Assembly: GCF_015714715.1 (NCBI RefSeq)
Contig: NZ_WAHS01000001.1
Coordinates: forward strand, 248,001-312,000
From: Aestuariivirga litoralis
GTDB lineage: Bacteria > Pseudomonadota > Alphaproteobacteria > Rhizobiales > Aestuariivirgaceae
Reading direction: 5' to 3'
DNA length: 64,000 bases
A program made the position numbers and the translations under genes. The notes below the pieces were generated by a model that made no database searches, was not told the origin of the DNA, and was given only the letters and a program-made list of their open reading frames with translations. The first letter of the stretch is position 1; every line of letters begins with the position of its first letter. Positions 47,765-57,954 of this stretch are shown here, one piece after another.

Positions 47765-48630
47765 AAGCGCAGGAAGAACACTTCGCCTTCTGACTCTTCT
47801 GAATCCAGCCAGAAGAAATTGAGATCAGGAAAATCCGCTTCCAGAATTTCGCCGCCGGTGCCCACTTCGCACAGCAAGCCGCCGCCCGCGTTCAAATGGC
47901 GCGGTGCTTCGAGGATGATCCGGCGCACGAGATCAAAACCATCCTCGCCGCCCAGATGCGCCATCTGCGGTTCGGCTGCATATTCCGGCGGAAAGGCATC
48001 CACCTCGGCCTTCGCCACATAGGGCGGATTGGAAATGATGAAATCAAATTTCGTCTTGCCGAGCGCCTTGAACAGATCGCCCTGATGCAGGGTGATCCGA
48101 TCTTCCAGATCATGCTCCTTCACATTGATGGCGGCGACGGCAAGCGCATCCTTGGACAGATCAGCCGCATGGATTTCCGCATTGGGAAATTGTGCCGCTG
48201 CCAGAATGGCGAGGCAGCCTGAACCCGTGCACAGATCAAGCACGCTTTCTGCCGCATGGAAATCCACTTCCAGATCGGTGAGCAGGCCCTTGGCCATCAT
48301 CTCGCCGATATAGGAACGGGGGATGATCACGCGCTCGTCGACATAGAAGGGAATGCCCTGCATGTAAGTGCGCTTGACCAGATAGGCAGCGGGCTTCCTC
48401 GTGGTGATGCGGGTTTCGATCAGCGCCAGAAGCTCCTGCAACTCTGCCTTGGTCAGGTGTGCTTCAAGCCACGGGTTGATGTCATCCACGGGCAGTTTCA
48501 GAGATTCCAGAATGAGGAATGCTGCTTCGTCCAGCGCATTGGTTGCGCCATGGCCATGGGCCAGGCCCGCCTTGTTGAAACGGGTGACGGCATAGCGCAG
48601 CACATCGCGGATGGTGATCAGATTATCCAT
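47761..48630 (-). CDS. prmB: Ribosomal protein L3 glutamine N5-methyltransferase
   Basis: The product is 289 residues from the ATG at 48630. The HemK-like N-terminal helical domain ends with VIIPRSYIGEMM. The SAM loop is VLDLCTGSGCLAILAA, and the substrate-binding NPPY is in FIISNPPYVAKAEVDA. The PRSxI variant of the first block separates PrmB from the release-factor enzyme PrmC, which usually has PRPET. An alternative ATG at 48654 would add 8 residues. Confidence 0.92.
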   Translation of the reverse strand: MDNLITIRDVLRYAVTRFNKAGLAHGHGATNALDEAAFLILESLKLPVDDINPWLEAHLTKAELQELLALIETRITTRKPAAYLVKRTYMQGIPFYVDERVIIPRSYIGEMMAKGLLTDLEVDFHAAESVLDLCTGSGCLAILAAAQFPNAEIHAADLSKDALAVAAINVKEHDLEDRITLHQGDLFKALGKTKFDFIISNPPYVAKAEVDAFPPEYAAEPQMAHLGGEDGFDLVRRIILEAPRHLNAGGGLLCEVGTGGEILEADFPDLNFFWLDSEESEGEVFFLRF

Positions 48631-48707
48631 TGGATTTCGATAGCTGACTTGCACAAATGAGGGAAGGGCGGGTTTGACGCTGCGCTTGGCACCACCTATT
48701 TAGAGGC

Positions 48708-49352
48708 ATGGCCAAGCTCCAAATCCTGATTGTTCCCGTCACCCCTTTTCAGCAGAATGCGTCCATCGTCTTTGATGATGAGACCAAGCAGGGCGCTGTG
48801 GTTGATCCGGGGGGTGATCTTGACAGGATCGAAGATGCGATCAAGCAGTCGGGTGCCAAGATTGAAAAGATTTTGCTGACCCATGGTCATATTGATCATG
48901 CCGGCGGTGCTGCCGATCTGGCCGCCAAATTGAAAGTGCCAGTGATCGGCCCGCATGAAGCCGACAAGCCGGTGCTCGACAATATTCCAAATCGCGCGGC
49001 GCAGTTCGGCATGGCGGATGCAAAATCGGTCACGCCGGATCAATGGTTGAACGAGGGCGATGTTGTAAAAGTTGGCGGGTTGTCATTCAGTGTGCTTCAT
49101 GCGCCGGGGCATTCGCCCGGTTCAGTAGTGCTGTTCAATGCTGAAAACAAATTCGCGCTGATGGGTGATGTGTTATTCGAAGGTTCTGTTGGTCGCACCG
49201 ATTTACCGGGTGGCAGTCATGAAACCCTGATCAACGCAATCAAGACGAAGATCCTGCCGCTCGGCGATGATGTGCAATTCCTGCCCGGCCACGGCAACCC
49301 GAGTGATATTGGCCGCGAACGGCAGACCAATCCGTATCTCTTAGAGAAATAA
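48708..49352 (+). CDS. MBL-fold hydrolase, glyoxalase II-like
   Basis: The 214-residue product has the metallo-beta-lactamase metal site: THGHIDHAGG (HxHxDH), APGHSPGSVVLF and the C-terminal FLPGHGNPSDIGRE; GGSHETL lies between. It lacks the C-terminal domain of true glyoxalase II, and looks like the YcbL group of single-domain enzymes. It likely hydrolyses thioesters. The start has no strong ribosome site. A terminator follows. Confidence 0.93.
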   Translation: MAKLQILIVPVTPFQQNASIVFDDETKQGAVVDPGGDLDRIEDAIKQSGAKIEKILLTHGHIDHAGGAADLAAKLKVPVIGPHEADKPVLDNIPNRAAQFGMADAKSVTPDQWLNEGDVVKVGGLSFSVLHAPGHSPGSVVLFNAENKFALMGDVLFEGSVGRTDLPGGSHETLINAIKTKILPLGDDVQFLPGHGNPSDIGRERQTNPYLLEK

Positions 49353-49353
49353 A

Positions 49354-49381
49354 AAAGCCCCGGATCATCCGGGGCTTTCCT
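49354..49381. terminator. Bidirectional intrinsic terminator
   Basis: AAAGCCCCGGAT pairs with ATCCGGGGCTTT, flanked by an A-run on the left and CCTTT on the right. It sits between the convergent MBL hydrolase and GlsB-like genes and can serve both. Confidence 0.9.
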
Positions 49382-49398
49382 TTAAGTCCGTAGATTGA

Positions 49399-49653
49399 TC
49401 AGGCGCGCGGTTTGAAAACCATGCCGTAGATCACCAGCAGGATGATGGCGCCGAGGATTGACGCGATCCAGCCGGCGGGCTGGCCTTCCTGATACCAGCC
49501 GATGGCCTGGCCGATATAGCTGGCGGCGAACGAGCCGACGATGCCGAGAATGGCGGTGAGAATGAAGCCCTGTGGCTCATTCTTGCCGGGCATGAGGAAC
49601 TTGGCGATCACGCCGACGACAAGACCGAAAATGATGGTGGTGATGATACCCAT
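49399..49653 (-). CDS. GlsB/YeaQ/YmgE-family membrane protein
   Basis: The 84-residue product has three membrane helices with glycine-rich faces: IIFGLVVGVIAKFLMPG, FILTAILGIVGSFAASYIGQ and WIASILGAIILLVIYGMVF. This is the transglycosylase-associated (GlsB) pattern, a family often induced by envelope or general stress. The function is not known in detail. An A/C-rich leader with a GGGG ribosome site lies in front. Confidence 0.93.
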   Translation of the reverse strand: MGIITTIIFGLVVGVIAKFLMPGKNEPQGFILTAILGIVGSFAASYIGQAIGWYQEGQPAGWIASILGAIILLVIYGMVFKPRA

Positions 49654-49745
49654 GGAAACCCCCTGGAATGGTGTTGTTGATTAGTGCCGCATTCTTAACA
49701 GTAATCCACCCGGCTGCAAAGCTGTTGAATTGCGTTGACCTCATC

Positions 49746-49775
49746 TTGAAATCGTCACAAGCGTTCCCATAATAG
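49746..49775 (+). promoter_or_regulatory. Possible sigma-70-type promoter for the YidB-like gene
   Basis: TTGAAA (49746-49751) and TAATAG (49770-49775) are spaced by 18 bases and lie 28 bp before the ATG at 49804. Fit to consensus is moderate. No other support. Confidence 0.35.
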
Positions 49776-49803
49776 CATCCGCCAACATGAAAGGATATTC
49801 ACC

Positions 49804-50253
49804 ATGGCCAACAACAATATGCCTTCCCTCGCAGCGCTCCTGGGCTTGGTCGCTGTCGCTGGCTATCAGAACCGCGACAAGATCTCGGACTTCGTGAAGA
49901 ACATGAGCGGCGGTGGCAGCGTAGCTGACGCATTGCCGGGCGGCCTCGGCAGCGCCCTCGGCTCTGCTGCATCGAGCGTTGCCGTTCCCGGTGGTATCGC
50001 CGGTGCCCTCGGCGGTTTGCTCAATCACATGAAGGACAAGGGTGCCGGCGATGTGGCTGGTTCCTGGGTGGGCACGGGCAGCAACCTGCCGATTACTGGT
50101 GACCAGCTTTCGAATGTTCTCGGCCCTGATCTGGTGAGCAAGATCGCCGCTTCAACGGGCCTGTCGCCGGACCAGATCGTGGGGCAGCTCTCGCAGGTTC
50201 TGCCGCAGGTGGTTGATCACCTCACGCCGCATGGCAAGGTTCCGAACGCTTAA
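49804..50253 (+). CDS. YidB/DUF937-family protein
   Basis: The 149-residue product has a glycine-rich middle (ADALPGGLGSALGSAASSVA) and the YidB C-terminal block (WVGTGSNLPITGDQLSNVLG, followed by LSPDQIVGQLSQVLPQVVDHLTPHG). The function is unknown. No clear signal peptide is seen; the first residues form a hydrophobic helix. A terminator follows directly. Confidence 0.88.
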   Translation: MANNNMPSLAALLGLVAVAGYQNRDKISDFVKNMSGGGSVADALPGGLGSALGSAASSVAVPGGIAGALGGLLNHMKDKGAGDVAGSWVGTGSNLPITGDQLSNVLGPDLVSKIAASTGLSPDQIVGQLSQVLPQVVDHLTPHGKVPNA

Positions 50254-50273
50254 GCATTCGCAATTGAATGCAG

Positions 50274-50306
50274 AAAGCCGGTGGGCATGTTCCGCCGGCT
50301 TTTTTG
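50274..50306 (+). terminator. Intrinsic terminator after the YidB-like gene
   Basis: AAAGCCGGTGG pairs with CCGCCGGCTTT (one mismatch) around GCATGTT and runs into TTTTTTG. It also faces the end of the convergent lipoprotein gene. Confidence 0.9.
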
Positions 50307-50309
50307 TTT

Positions 50310-50738
50310 TCAGATTTTCATTTCGACGAGGCGGGTATTGGCGGCGAAGAAAGCATCGCCTGTGTCCTTGAACACGCCGCATTCCATCGGGGCTGACGCA
50401 CCGAAGCTCTCGCAATATTGGCCGCCGCTCGCCATCCAGCGGCCGGTGGTCTGGCCCTTCTGGTCGTCGGTGATGGTGAGGCTGCCATCCGCGTTATAGA
50501 TCACGAAGCCCGATGCACCCTTCCTCGTATATTGGAAGGTCTTGCCCACCACGGCGGGCGCAATTTGATCGGGCGTGAGGTCGTGGATGGGTGTTGCCAC
50601 TTTGGACGGGATGGCGGACGTGCCACCATTGACGATGCGCACGCCCTGCGGGCTGCTCGAGCAGGCGGCAAGGCCTGCCAACAGCCACAGGCACAGGGCA
50701 TGATTCAGGGCCGCTTTGGTCAGCGTCGTGGCGTTCAT
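50310..50738 (-). CDS. Small lipoprotein, CESF-motif family, copy 1
   Basis: The 142-residue product has a lipoprotein signal with lipobox LAAC (Cys26). The mature part has LTPDQIAPAVVGK, YNADGSLTI, KGQTTGRW and GGQYCESFG, then MECGVF. The same motif order recurs in the gene at 51597 (LTSGQI, GK, YASDGT, KGTTQGRW, GQLCESF, MTC). The family is not known to me. Two paralogues flank an L,D-transpeptidase, so a cell-wall or outer-membrane role is inferred. Confidence 0.82.
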   Translation of the reverse strand: MNATTLTKAALNHALCLWLLAGLAACSSSPQGVRIVNGGTSAIPSKVATPIHDLTPDQIAPAVVGKTFQYTRKGASGFVIYNADGSLTITDDQKGQTTGRWMASGGQYCESFGASAPMECGVFKDTGDAFFAANTRLVEMKI

Positions 50739-50797
50739 GCCCCGGCGTTTGCCATAGGCCGAGGGTTGAAGGCAAGGGCGCGGAGAATGAACAATTG

Positions 50798-51463
50798 TTA
50801 GTTTCCGGCGGCACTCTGCTGTGAAGGCAGCACCCTGACATGAGAGCCCACGGGAACGCGGTCAAACAGGTCAGCCACGTTCTCATTCAGCATGCGGATA
50901 CAGCCGGATGACATGGACTTGCCAATGGAAGAGGGCTCGTTGGTCCCGTGGATGCGGTACAGCGTGTCCTGGCCGTTGGCGAAGAGGTAAAGGGCGCGCG
51001 CGCCCAAGGGGTTGGTTGGACCACCGGGCATGCCATTGGCCCATTTGCGGGCGTTGGCGTCACGCTCCACCATGCTTTCCGGCGGCAGCCAGCGCGGCCA
51101 GCGGCGTTTCATGCCGATCAGCGCATCGCCAGACCAGGCGAAGCCTTCGCGGCCCACGCCCACGCCGTAACGGATGGCTTGGTCGCCTCCCAGCATGAAG
51201 TACAGGAAGTGATTATCAGGATCGATCACGATGGCACCGGCCGGGTTGCTGACACCAATCGTCACCTGCTGGGCGCGGAATTGCGGCGCGAGGTTGCTCT
51301 CATAGGACGAGATCGGAAAATCTGTGTCAGATTCCGGCGGCGGTATCAGATTGGGATCGCGGGTGAAGTCAACGCCGCCATAAAGCGGGTGTGCGGCCAT
51401 GGCAGCCGAAGGCATCAATGCAACGCCAGCGCCAATTGCGAAAAATGTTCTGCGGGAAATCAT
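50798..51463 (-). CDS. L,D-transpeptidase (YkuD)
   Basis: The product is 221 residues from the ATG at 51463, with GGAGGG upstream. The leader (ISRRTFFAIGAG) is Tat-like. The catalytic domain has IVIDPDNHFLYF at its start and the active-site block HGTNEPSSIG followed by SSGCIRM, with His172 and Cys188. It should form 3-3 crosslinks in peptidoglycan or attach proteins to it. It sits between two related lipoprotein genes on the same strand. Confidence 0.95.
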   Translation of the reverse strand: MISRRTFFAIGAGVALMPSAAMAAHPLYGGVDFTRDPNLIPPPESDTDFPISSYESNLAPQFRAQQVTIGVSNPAGAIVIDPDNHFLYFMLGGDQAIRYGVGVGREGFAWSGDALIGMKRRWPRWLPPESMVERDANARKWANGMPGGPTNPLGARALYLFANGQDTLYRIHGTNEPSSIGKSMSSGCIRMLNENVADLFDRVPVGSHVRVLPSQQSAAGN

Positions 51464-51596
51464 CTTTATGCCCTCCGGCTCTTTGGCCTTCACATCAGAA
51501 GGCCACAAGACCTGTCTTCTTAATGACGAAGATGACGGCAAGTTCCGGCGGATGAATGATTAAGTCGTGGCAGGACTGTGTCCGCCGCAAACTTCC

Positions 51597-52034
51597 TTAT
51601 GAGGCGAGCGTAAAGTTGGCCTGGCCGACGAGATAGGCGCCGCCCGACCCAGTAATCGGCTGGCAGGTCATCGGAACGCCTTGCGGCAGGAAGGGTGCAG
51701 GCGAGAAGCTCTCGCACAGCTGGCCATCCTTGGCTTCCCAACGGCCTTGGGTGGTGCCCTTGCCGGTCACTTCGACGAGCGAGGTGCCGTCGGAAGCATA
51801 GAGCGTTACGCCCGAATTTTTCGGGCCTTTCCAGCGCCAGCTCTTGCCGGAGAGGAGGGATTTGATCTGGCCTGAAGTCAGCCCGCCTGCATTCTGCATG
51901 GGCGGATTTACGGGAGCGAGATTAGGGGCAGCGGTCGTGTCGCTGCTCGAATCCTTGAATACGTTCATGCTGGCGCAGCCGCTCAGAATACCTGCCGCCA
52001 CAACCAGTCCAACGTATTTGGTCAAATGCATCAT
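51597..52034 (-). CDS. Small lipoprotein, CESF-motif family, copy 2
   Basis: The product is 145 residues from the ATG at 52034 (a second ATG follows directly). The lipobox is LSGC with Cys20. After a Pro/Asn-rich linker come LTSGQIKSLLSGK, WRWKGPKNSGVTLYASDGT, KGTTQGRW and DGQLCESF. This parallels the gene at 50310. The function is unknown. It is upstream of the L,D-transpeptidase by 133 bp on the same strand. Confidence 0.8.
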   Translation of the reverse strand: MMHLTKYVGLVVAAGILSGCASMNVFKDSSSDTTAAPNLAPVNPPMQNAGGLTSGQIKSLLSGKSWRWKGPKNSGVTLYASDGTSLVEVTGKGTTQGRWEAKDGQLCESFSPAPFLPQGVPMTCQPITGSGGAYLVGQANFTLAS

Positions 52035-52086
52035 CTCGAAACGTTCCCCGAAAACATCCGGCACATGAGCCCGAATACAGGCAAGA

Positions 52087-52323
52087 TTATGGTTTCTTGC
52101 TTCTGAGGGGCAAGTTAGCAGTTCGCACCCCCTGGACGCAATCAGGAGCTGTACAGCCGGCCATAGCTTCGACCGTTGTGGAGTTTTGACCCGCAATGGC
52201 CGTCTGATCTGCCAACTGGAAAGTGCCGGCAGCCGTGCTGCCGAAGACCGGGCCAGCTTTTTCCGCCGATGCCAGATTTGTCATCAGGGTCAAAAACGCA
52301 GCAATAGTCACGGTCACACGCAT
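52087..52323 (-). CDS. Small secreted protein, unknown
   Basis: The product is 78 residues from the ATG at 52323, though upstream codons are open. A signal peptide is clear (VTVTIAAFLTLMTNLASA). The mature part is about 58 residues with two cysteines in AGCTAPDCVQG, which could form a disulfide, and a basic tail (LPLRSKKP). I do not recognise it. It sits in the same direction as the lipoprotein genes. Confidence 0.55.
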   Translation of the reverse strand: MRVTVTIAAFLTLMTNLASAEKAGPVFGSTAAGTFQLADQTAIAGQNSTTVEAMAGCTAPDCVQGVRTANLPLRSKKP

Positions 52324-52408
52324 GGCCCTAACATGAACACAAGTGGTTGCCGTTTGGTTAACCGGCTGTGCCATTGACCGGGCCTTGGGCTTGCGGTTAA
52401 GCGCTCTG

Positions 52409-53260
52409 ATGAATTACCGCCACGCCTTTCACGCGGGGAACCATGCCGATGTGCTGAAACATGCGGTGCTGGCCCGGGTGGTCGAATATCTTGCTTTGAA
52501 GGACAAGCCCTTCGCGGCCCTTGATGCACATGCCGGGATCGGCGCCTATGACTTGCAAAGCGTGGAGGCGGGAAAGACCGGTGAATGGCAAACCGGCATC
52601 GGACTGATGGCCGAGCCTTTCGATCCGGCGGTAGAGGCGATGCTGGCCGCTTACCGCAAGGCGGTGGCGGCGATGAACCCTTCAGGCGCGCTGCGCTATT
52701 ACCCCGGTTCGCCGGAGCTGATCCTTCAGGGCATGCGCGGCGGAGACAGGCTGATTGCCAATGAACTTCATCCCTCCGACGCTGCTACTTTGGAAGAGAA
52801 CTACCGCAGCGACCGCCGGCTTGAAGTCACCACGCTTGATGCTCTGCAGGCGGTGAAGTCTCAGTTGCCATTGCGCGAGAAGCGAGGGCTGGTTCTGATT
52901 GATCCGCCTTACGAGGAAAGGGATGAGGCGGAAAAGGTCGTCCAGATGCTGGCGCAGGGCCAGCGGCGCTTTGCGGGCGGTATTTTCATCATCTGGTATC
53001 CGGTGACGACAGAAGCCTTCGTGGACCGACTTCTCGATGGCATTCATGCCACCGGGATTGGCAATATCCTGAAAGCCGAATTGCGGGTGAAAAACACCCA
53101 CGAGGCCAGCGGGCTTTCGGGCTCAGGGCTTCTCATCCTCAATCCACCTTTCGTGCTTGAGGATGAGCTGCGCGCGTTGCTGCCCGCACTTGCCATACGT
53201 CTCGGTGTTGCAGGGCTGGGGCGCCAGGATGTGTCCTGGCTCACCCCGAAGAAAGGTTAG
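52409..53260 (+). CDS. rlmJ: 23S rRNA (adenine(2030)-N6)-methyltransferase
   Basis: The product is 283 residues from the ATG at 52409. MNYRHAFHAGNHADVLKHAV is the diagnostic RlmJ N-terminus, and DAHAGIGAYDL with VLIDPPYEERDE holds the SAM loop and the catalytic DPPY. The upstream in-frame extension is unlikely. Its stop overlaps that of the convergent TPR gene by 4 bp. Confidence 0.96.
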   Translation: MNYRHAFHAGNHADVLKHAVLARVVEYLALKDKPFAALDAHAGIGAYDLQSVEAGKTGEWQTGIGLMAEPFDPAVEAMLAAYRKAVAAMNPSGALRYYPGSPELILQGMRGGDRLIANELHPSDAATLEENYRSDRRLEVTTLDALQAVKSQLPLREKRGLVLIDPPYEERDEAEKVVQMLAQGQRRFAGGIFIIWYPVTTEAFVDRLLDGIHATGIGNILKAELRVKNTHEASGLSGSGLLILNPPFVLEDELRALLPALAIRLGVAGLGRQDVSWLTPKKG

Positions 53261-53817
53261 ATCCCGGTATCGATGGCCTTTGCGAGGTCTTTGTATTCCT
53301 CAGAACCGGTGCCGGAGATTTTGCGAATTTCATCCAACTGCACTTTGGCGAGGTCAATCTTGCCTTGGGCCACCAGGCCTTCGCCAAGATATTCCCGCGC
53401 ACGGATAAATTTGGGATCCAGCGCCAGAGCCTGGTCGTAATAGGCAAAGCCCACTTCGAAACGGCCGGCCTTGCGGTTGGAATAACCAAGCATGGTCAGC
53501 ACATCGGCATTGTTCTGGTTCTTGATGGAAGAGAGAACCTCAATGGCCCAGTCATACTCGCCGGCTTTGGCCAGCACCCAGCCCTGATGGTAGAGATCGC
53601 GGTCATCCAGGTTGCTGCCCATGACTTTGACACAGATGGTTTTCTTCTTGCCCATCTTCATGACCACCTTGGCCACCTGGCCGGGTTTGCATTTCATCGG
53701 TGATACTTTGGGCGGGGGAGGCGTTGTATCGGTACCGGTGCTGCCGCCGCCTCCGGCGGCCAAGACCGGGGTTGCCATGAGGGAAAAAGCGAGCATTGCA
53801 GAAAAGCGCATAGACAT
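53257..53817 (-). CDS. Secreted TPR-repeat protein
   Basis: The product is 186 residues from the ATG at 53817, with GGAGGATCACCAAC in front. A signal peptide (to about residue 20) is followed by a Gly/Thr/Pro linker, a lysine-rich stretch, and about two to three TPR-like helical pairs (YHQGWVLAKAGEYDWAIEVL, ADVLTMLGYSNRKAGRFEVG, IRAREYLGEGLVAQGKIDLA). It probably works by protein-protein contact in the periplasm. The partner is unknown. Confidence 0.85.
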   Translation of the reverse strand: MSMRFSAMLAFSLMATPVLAAGGGGSTGTDTTPPPPKVSPMKCKPGQVAKVVMKMGKKKTICVKVMGSNLDDRDLYHQGWVLAKAGEYDWAIEVLSSIKNQNNADVLTMLGYSNRKAGRFEVGFAYYDQALALDPKFIRAREYLGEGLVAQGKIDLAKVQLDEIRKISGTGSEEYKDLAKAIDTGI

Positions 53818-53980
53818 GTTGGTGATCCTCCATATGAATGGGATACGGAGTGTTGTAAGGTTTATTCCTGCCCTGTCACATGAATTCTGAGTGAACGCAG
53901 CATTCAGGGCAGGATCATGGCACCTGACGTATTCCAACCCCATGGATCCAATCTGGATCGCTTAACAAATGGAGGTTACC

Positions 53981-54342
53981 ATGAATACCAAGATCGCTCT
54001 CATCTCTGCTCTCGCTCCCGTCTCAATCGCCCTGGCATTCACCTTCGCCGCTCCGGCGCAGGCGAAGTCGCTCTCGGATGCCTGTTATTCGGGCTCCAAG
54101 GCCAAGACTGTTTCCTGCTGCAACGCCTGGGTCAAAAACAACGGCTTGCCAATCTGGATGGGCGGCCAGAACAGCTGCCAAGCTGCAGCTGGCTGCATTG
54201 GCGGTGGCAAGCAACAGTTTGCGACCCGCGCTGCAGTAGTGATCAAGAAAAAGTGCTATATTGCGATAATTGACACGAACAATCCCAACGATGACAACAC
54301 TCCCCCAGCATCGCGCGGCCGTGGCAATGGCAACGGTAAGCG

Positions 54343-54346
<4 letters not shown>
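53981..54346 (+). CDS. Small cysteine-rich secreted protein, unknown
   Basis: The product is 121 residues from the ATG at 53981 with a GGAGGTTACC site. The signal peptide ends APAQA (about residue 28). The mature part has cysteines in CYSGSKAK, SCCNAW, NSCQAAAGC and KKCY, so several disulfides are likely. An Asn/Gly/Arg-rich tail (ASRGRGNGNGKR) ends it. I do not recognise the family. It is convergent with the monooxygenase gene (4-bp overlap). Confidence 0.75.
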
Positions 54347-56677
<2,331 letters not shown>

Positions 56678-56696
56678 AAATCACAGGGAGAGAAAC

Positions 56697-57194
56697 ATGA
56701 CTGCACTTTACGATCAATCCGTACCGTTCCTCATTCGCGGCCTCGAGTCGCTGTCCAAGGTTTTGAAGAAGGCCGAAGCCCAGGCCGATGAACGCAAGTG
56801 GGACAAGGATGTCATCCTTAACCTGCGCCTCGCGCCCGACATGCTGCGCCTCATCAGCCAGGTTCAGCTTGCTTCGGATTTCGGCAAGGGTGCGGGTGCG
56901 CGGCTTTCCGGCACCACCAATCCTTCGATGAAGGATGAGGAAAAGACCTTTGAAGATCTGCAGGCCCGCATTGGCAAGACGATCGATTTCCTGAAGACAT
57001 TGAAGAAGGAAGATTTCGATCCCGCCCGCACAGTAACGATCAAGTTGAGCGGCAAGGATACCGATTTCGATCCGGTCACCTATTTCAACGCGGTGGCTGT
57101 TCCGCAATTCTATTTCCACGCCACCACCGCTTACAACATCCTGCGCAGCAATGGCTTTGCGCTGGGCAAGCTTGATTTCATGGGCCGCGGCTAA
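56697..57194 (+). CDS. DUF1993 domain protein
   Basis: The 165-residue product has LYDQSVPFLIRGLESLSKVL, LAPDMLRLISQVQLASDFGK and the C-terminal FYFHATTAYNILRSNGFALG, matching DUF1993, a four-helix family related to DinB-like proteins. No function is proven. A ribosome site (GGGAGAGAAAC) precedes it. It lies between the aminotransferase (19 bp) and the exporter (6 bp), so all three may be one operon. Confidence 0.9.
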   Translation: MTALYDQSVPFLIRGLESLSKVLKKAEAQADERKWDKDVILNLRLAPDMLRLISQVQLASDFGKGAGARLSGTTNPSMKDEEKTFEDLQARIGKTIDFLKTLKKEDFDPARTVTIKLSGKDTDFDPVTYFNAVAVPQFYFHATTAYNILRSNGFALGKLDFMGRG

Positions 57195-57200
57195 GGCCTC

Positions 57201-57800
57201 GTGACCTACGATCTCTATGTCGGTCTCTTCGTGTTCGCCGCGATCATGGCGTTCACGCCGGGGCCGAATAACACCATCCTGATGGCGAGTGGCATCGCAC
57301 ACGGTTTTCGTGCGACGCTGCCGGTTGTCTTCGGCGTGGCTCTCGGCTTTCCGTTCCAGGCGCTGTGCATCGGTCTTGGCCTTGGGAAGATATTTGAACT
57401 TTGGCCGGTGCTGCTCACGGTGCTGAAATATGCGGGTGCTGTCTACATGCTCTGGCTGTGCTGGAAGATTGCCACCGACAAGCCCAAGGGCGAACAGGGC
57501 GGTGAGCAGGCAAAGCCGCTGAGCTTCCTGCAGGCGATGGCCTTCCAGTGGGTGAACCCCAAAGCCTGGATCATGGCGATCACCGCGCTGACGACTTACA
57601 CCATTCCTGGATTCTATTGGATCGGGTTGGCCACAGTGGTGGGCACGTTTGTGTTTACCGGCATTACGAGTGCATCAACCTGGGCCGGCTTCGGGGCAGG
57701 GCTGAAAGCGTTGCTCACCGATCCGCGCTGGTTCCGGCCAATCAATATTTCGCTTGCGCTGTTGCTGCTGGTGTCTCTGGTGCCGATGCTGCGGCATTGA
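57201..57800 (+). CDS. LysE/RhtB-family exporter
   Basis: The product is 199 residues with a GTG start at 57201. About six helices are visible. The early GPNNTILMASGIAHGFRATL and later FQWVNPKAWIMAITALTTY motifs are diagnostic for LysE/RhtB translocators, which export amino acids or derivatives. The substrate is unknown. Its linkage to an aminotransferase fits an amino acid role. Confidence 0.93.
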   Translation: MTYDLYVGLFVFAAIMAFTPGPNNTILMASGIAHGFRATLPVVFGVALGFPFQALCIGLGLGKIFELWPVLLTVLKYAGAVYMLWLCWKIATDKPKGEQGGEQAKPLSFLQAMAFQWVNPKAWIMAITALTTYTIPGFYWIGLATVVGTFVFTGITSASTWAGFGAGLKALLTDPRWFRPINISLALLLLVSLVPMLRH

Positions 57801-57954
57801 AGCCGGATCAGTTCTACAATTCGTAGATGTTGTTTGGGCTCAATTCAATTAGTGTTTTAGTTTTATCTCATTATTTGACTTTGGAATTGTCAAACCGGTT
57901 GAGTGGGAAACGTATCAATGGCACAAGTGGGAAAAAATTATCGGCAGGGGTCTG

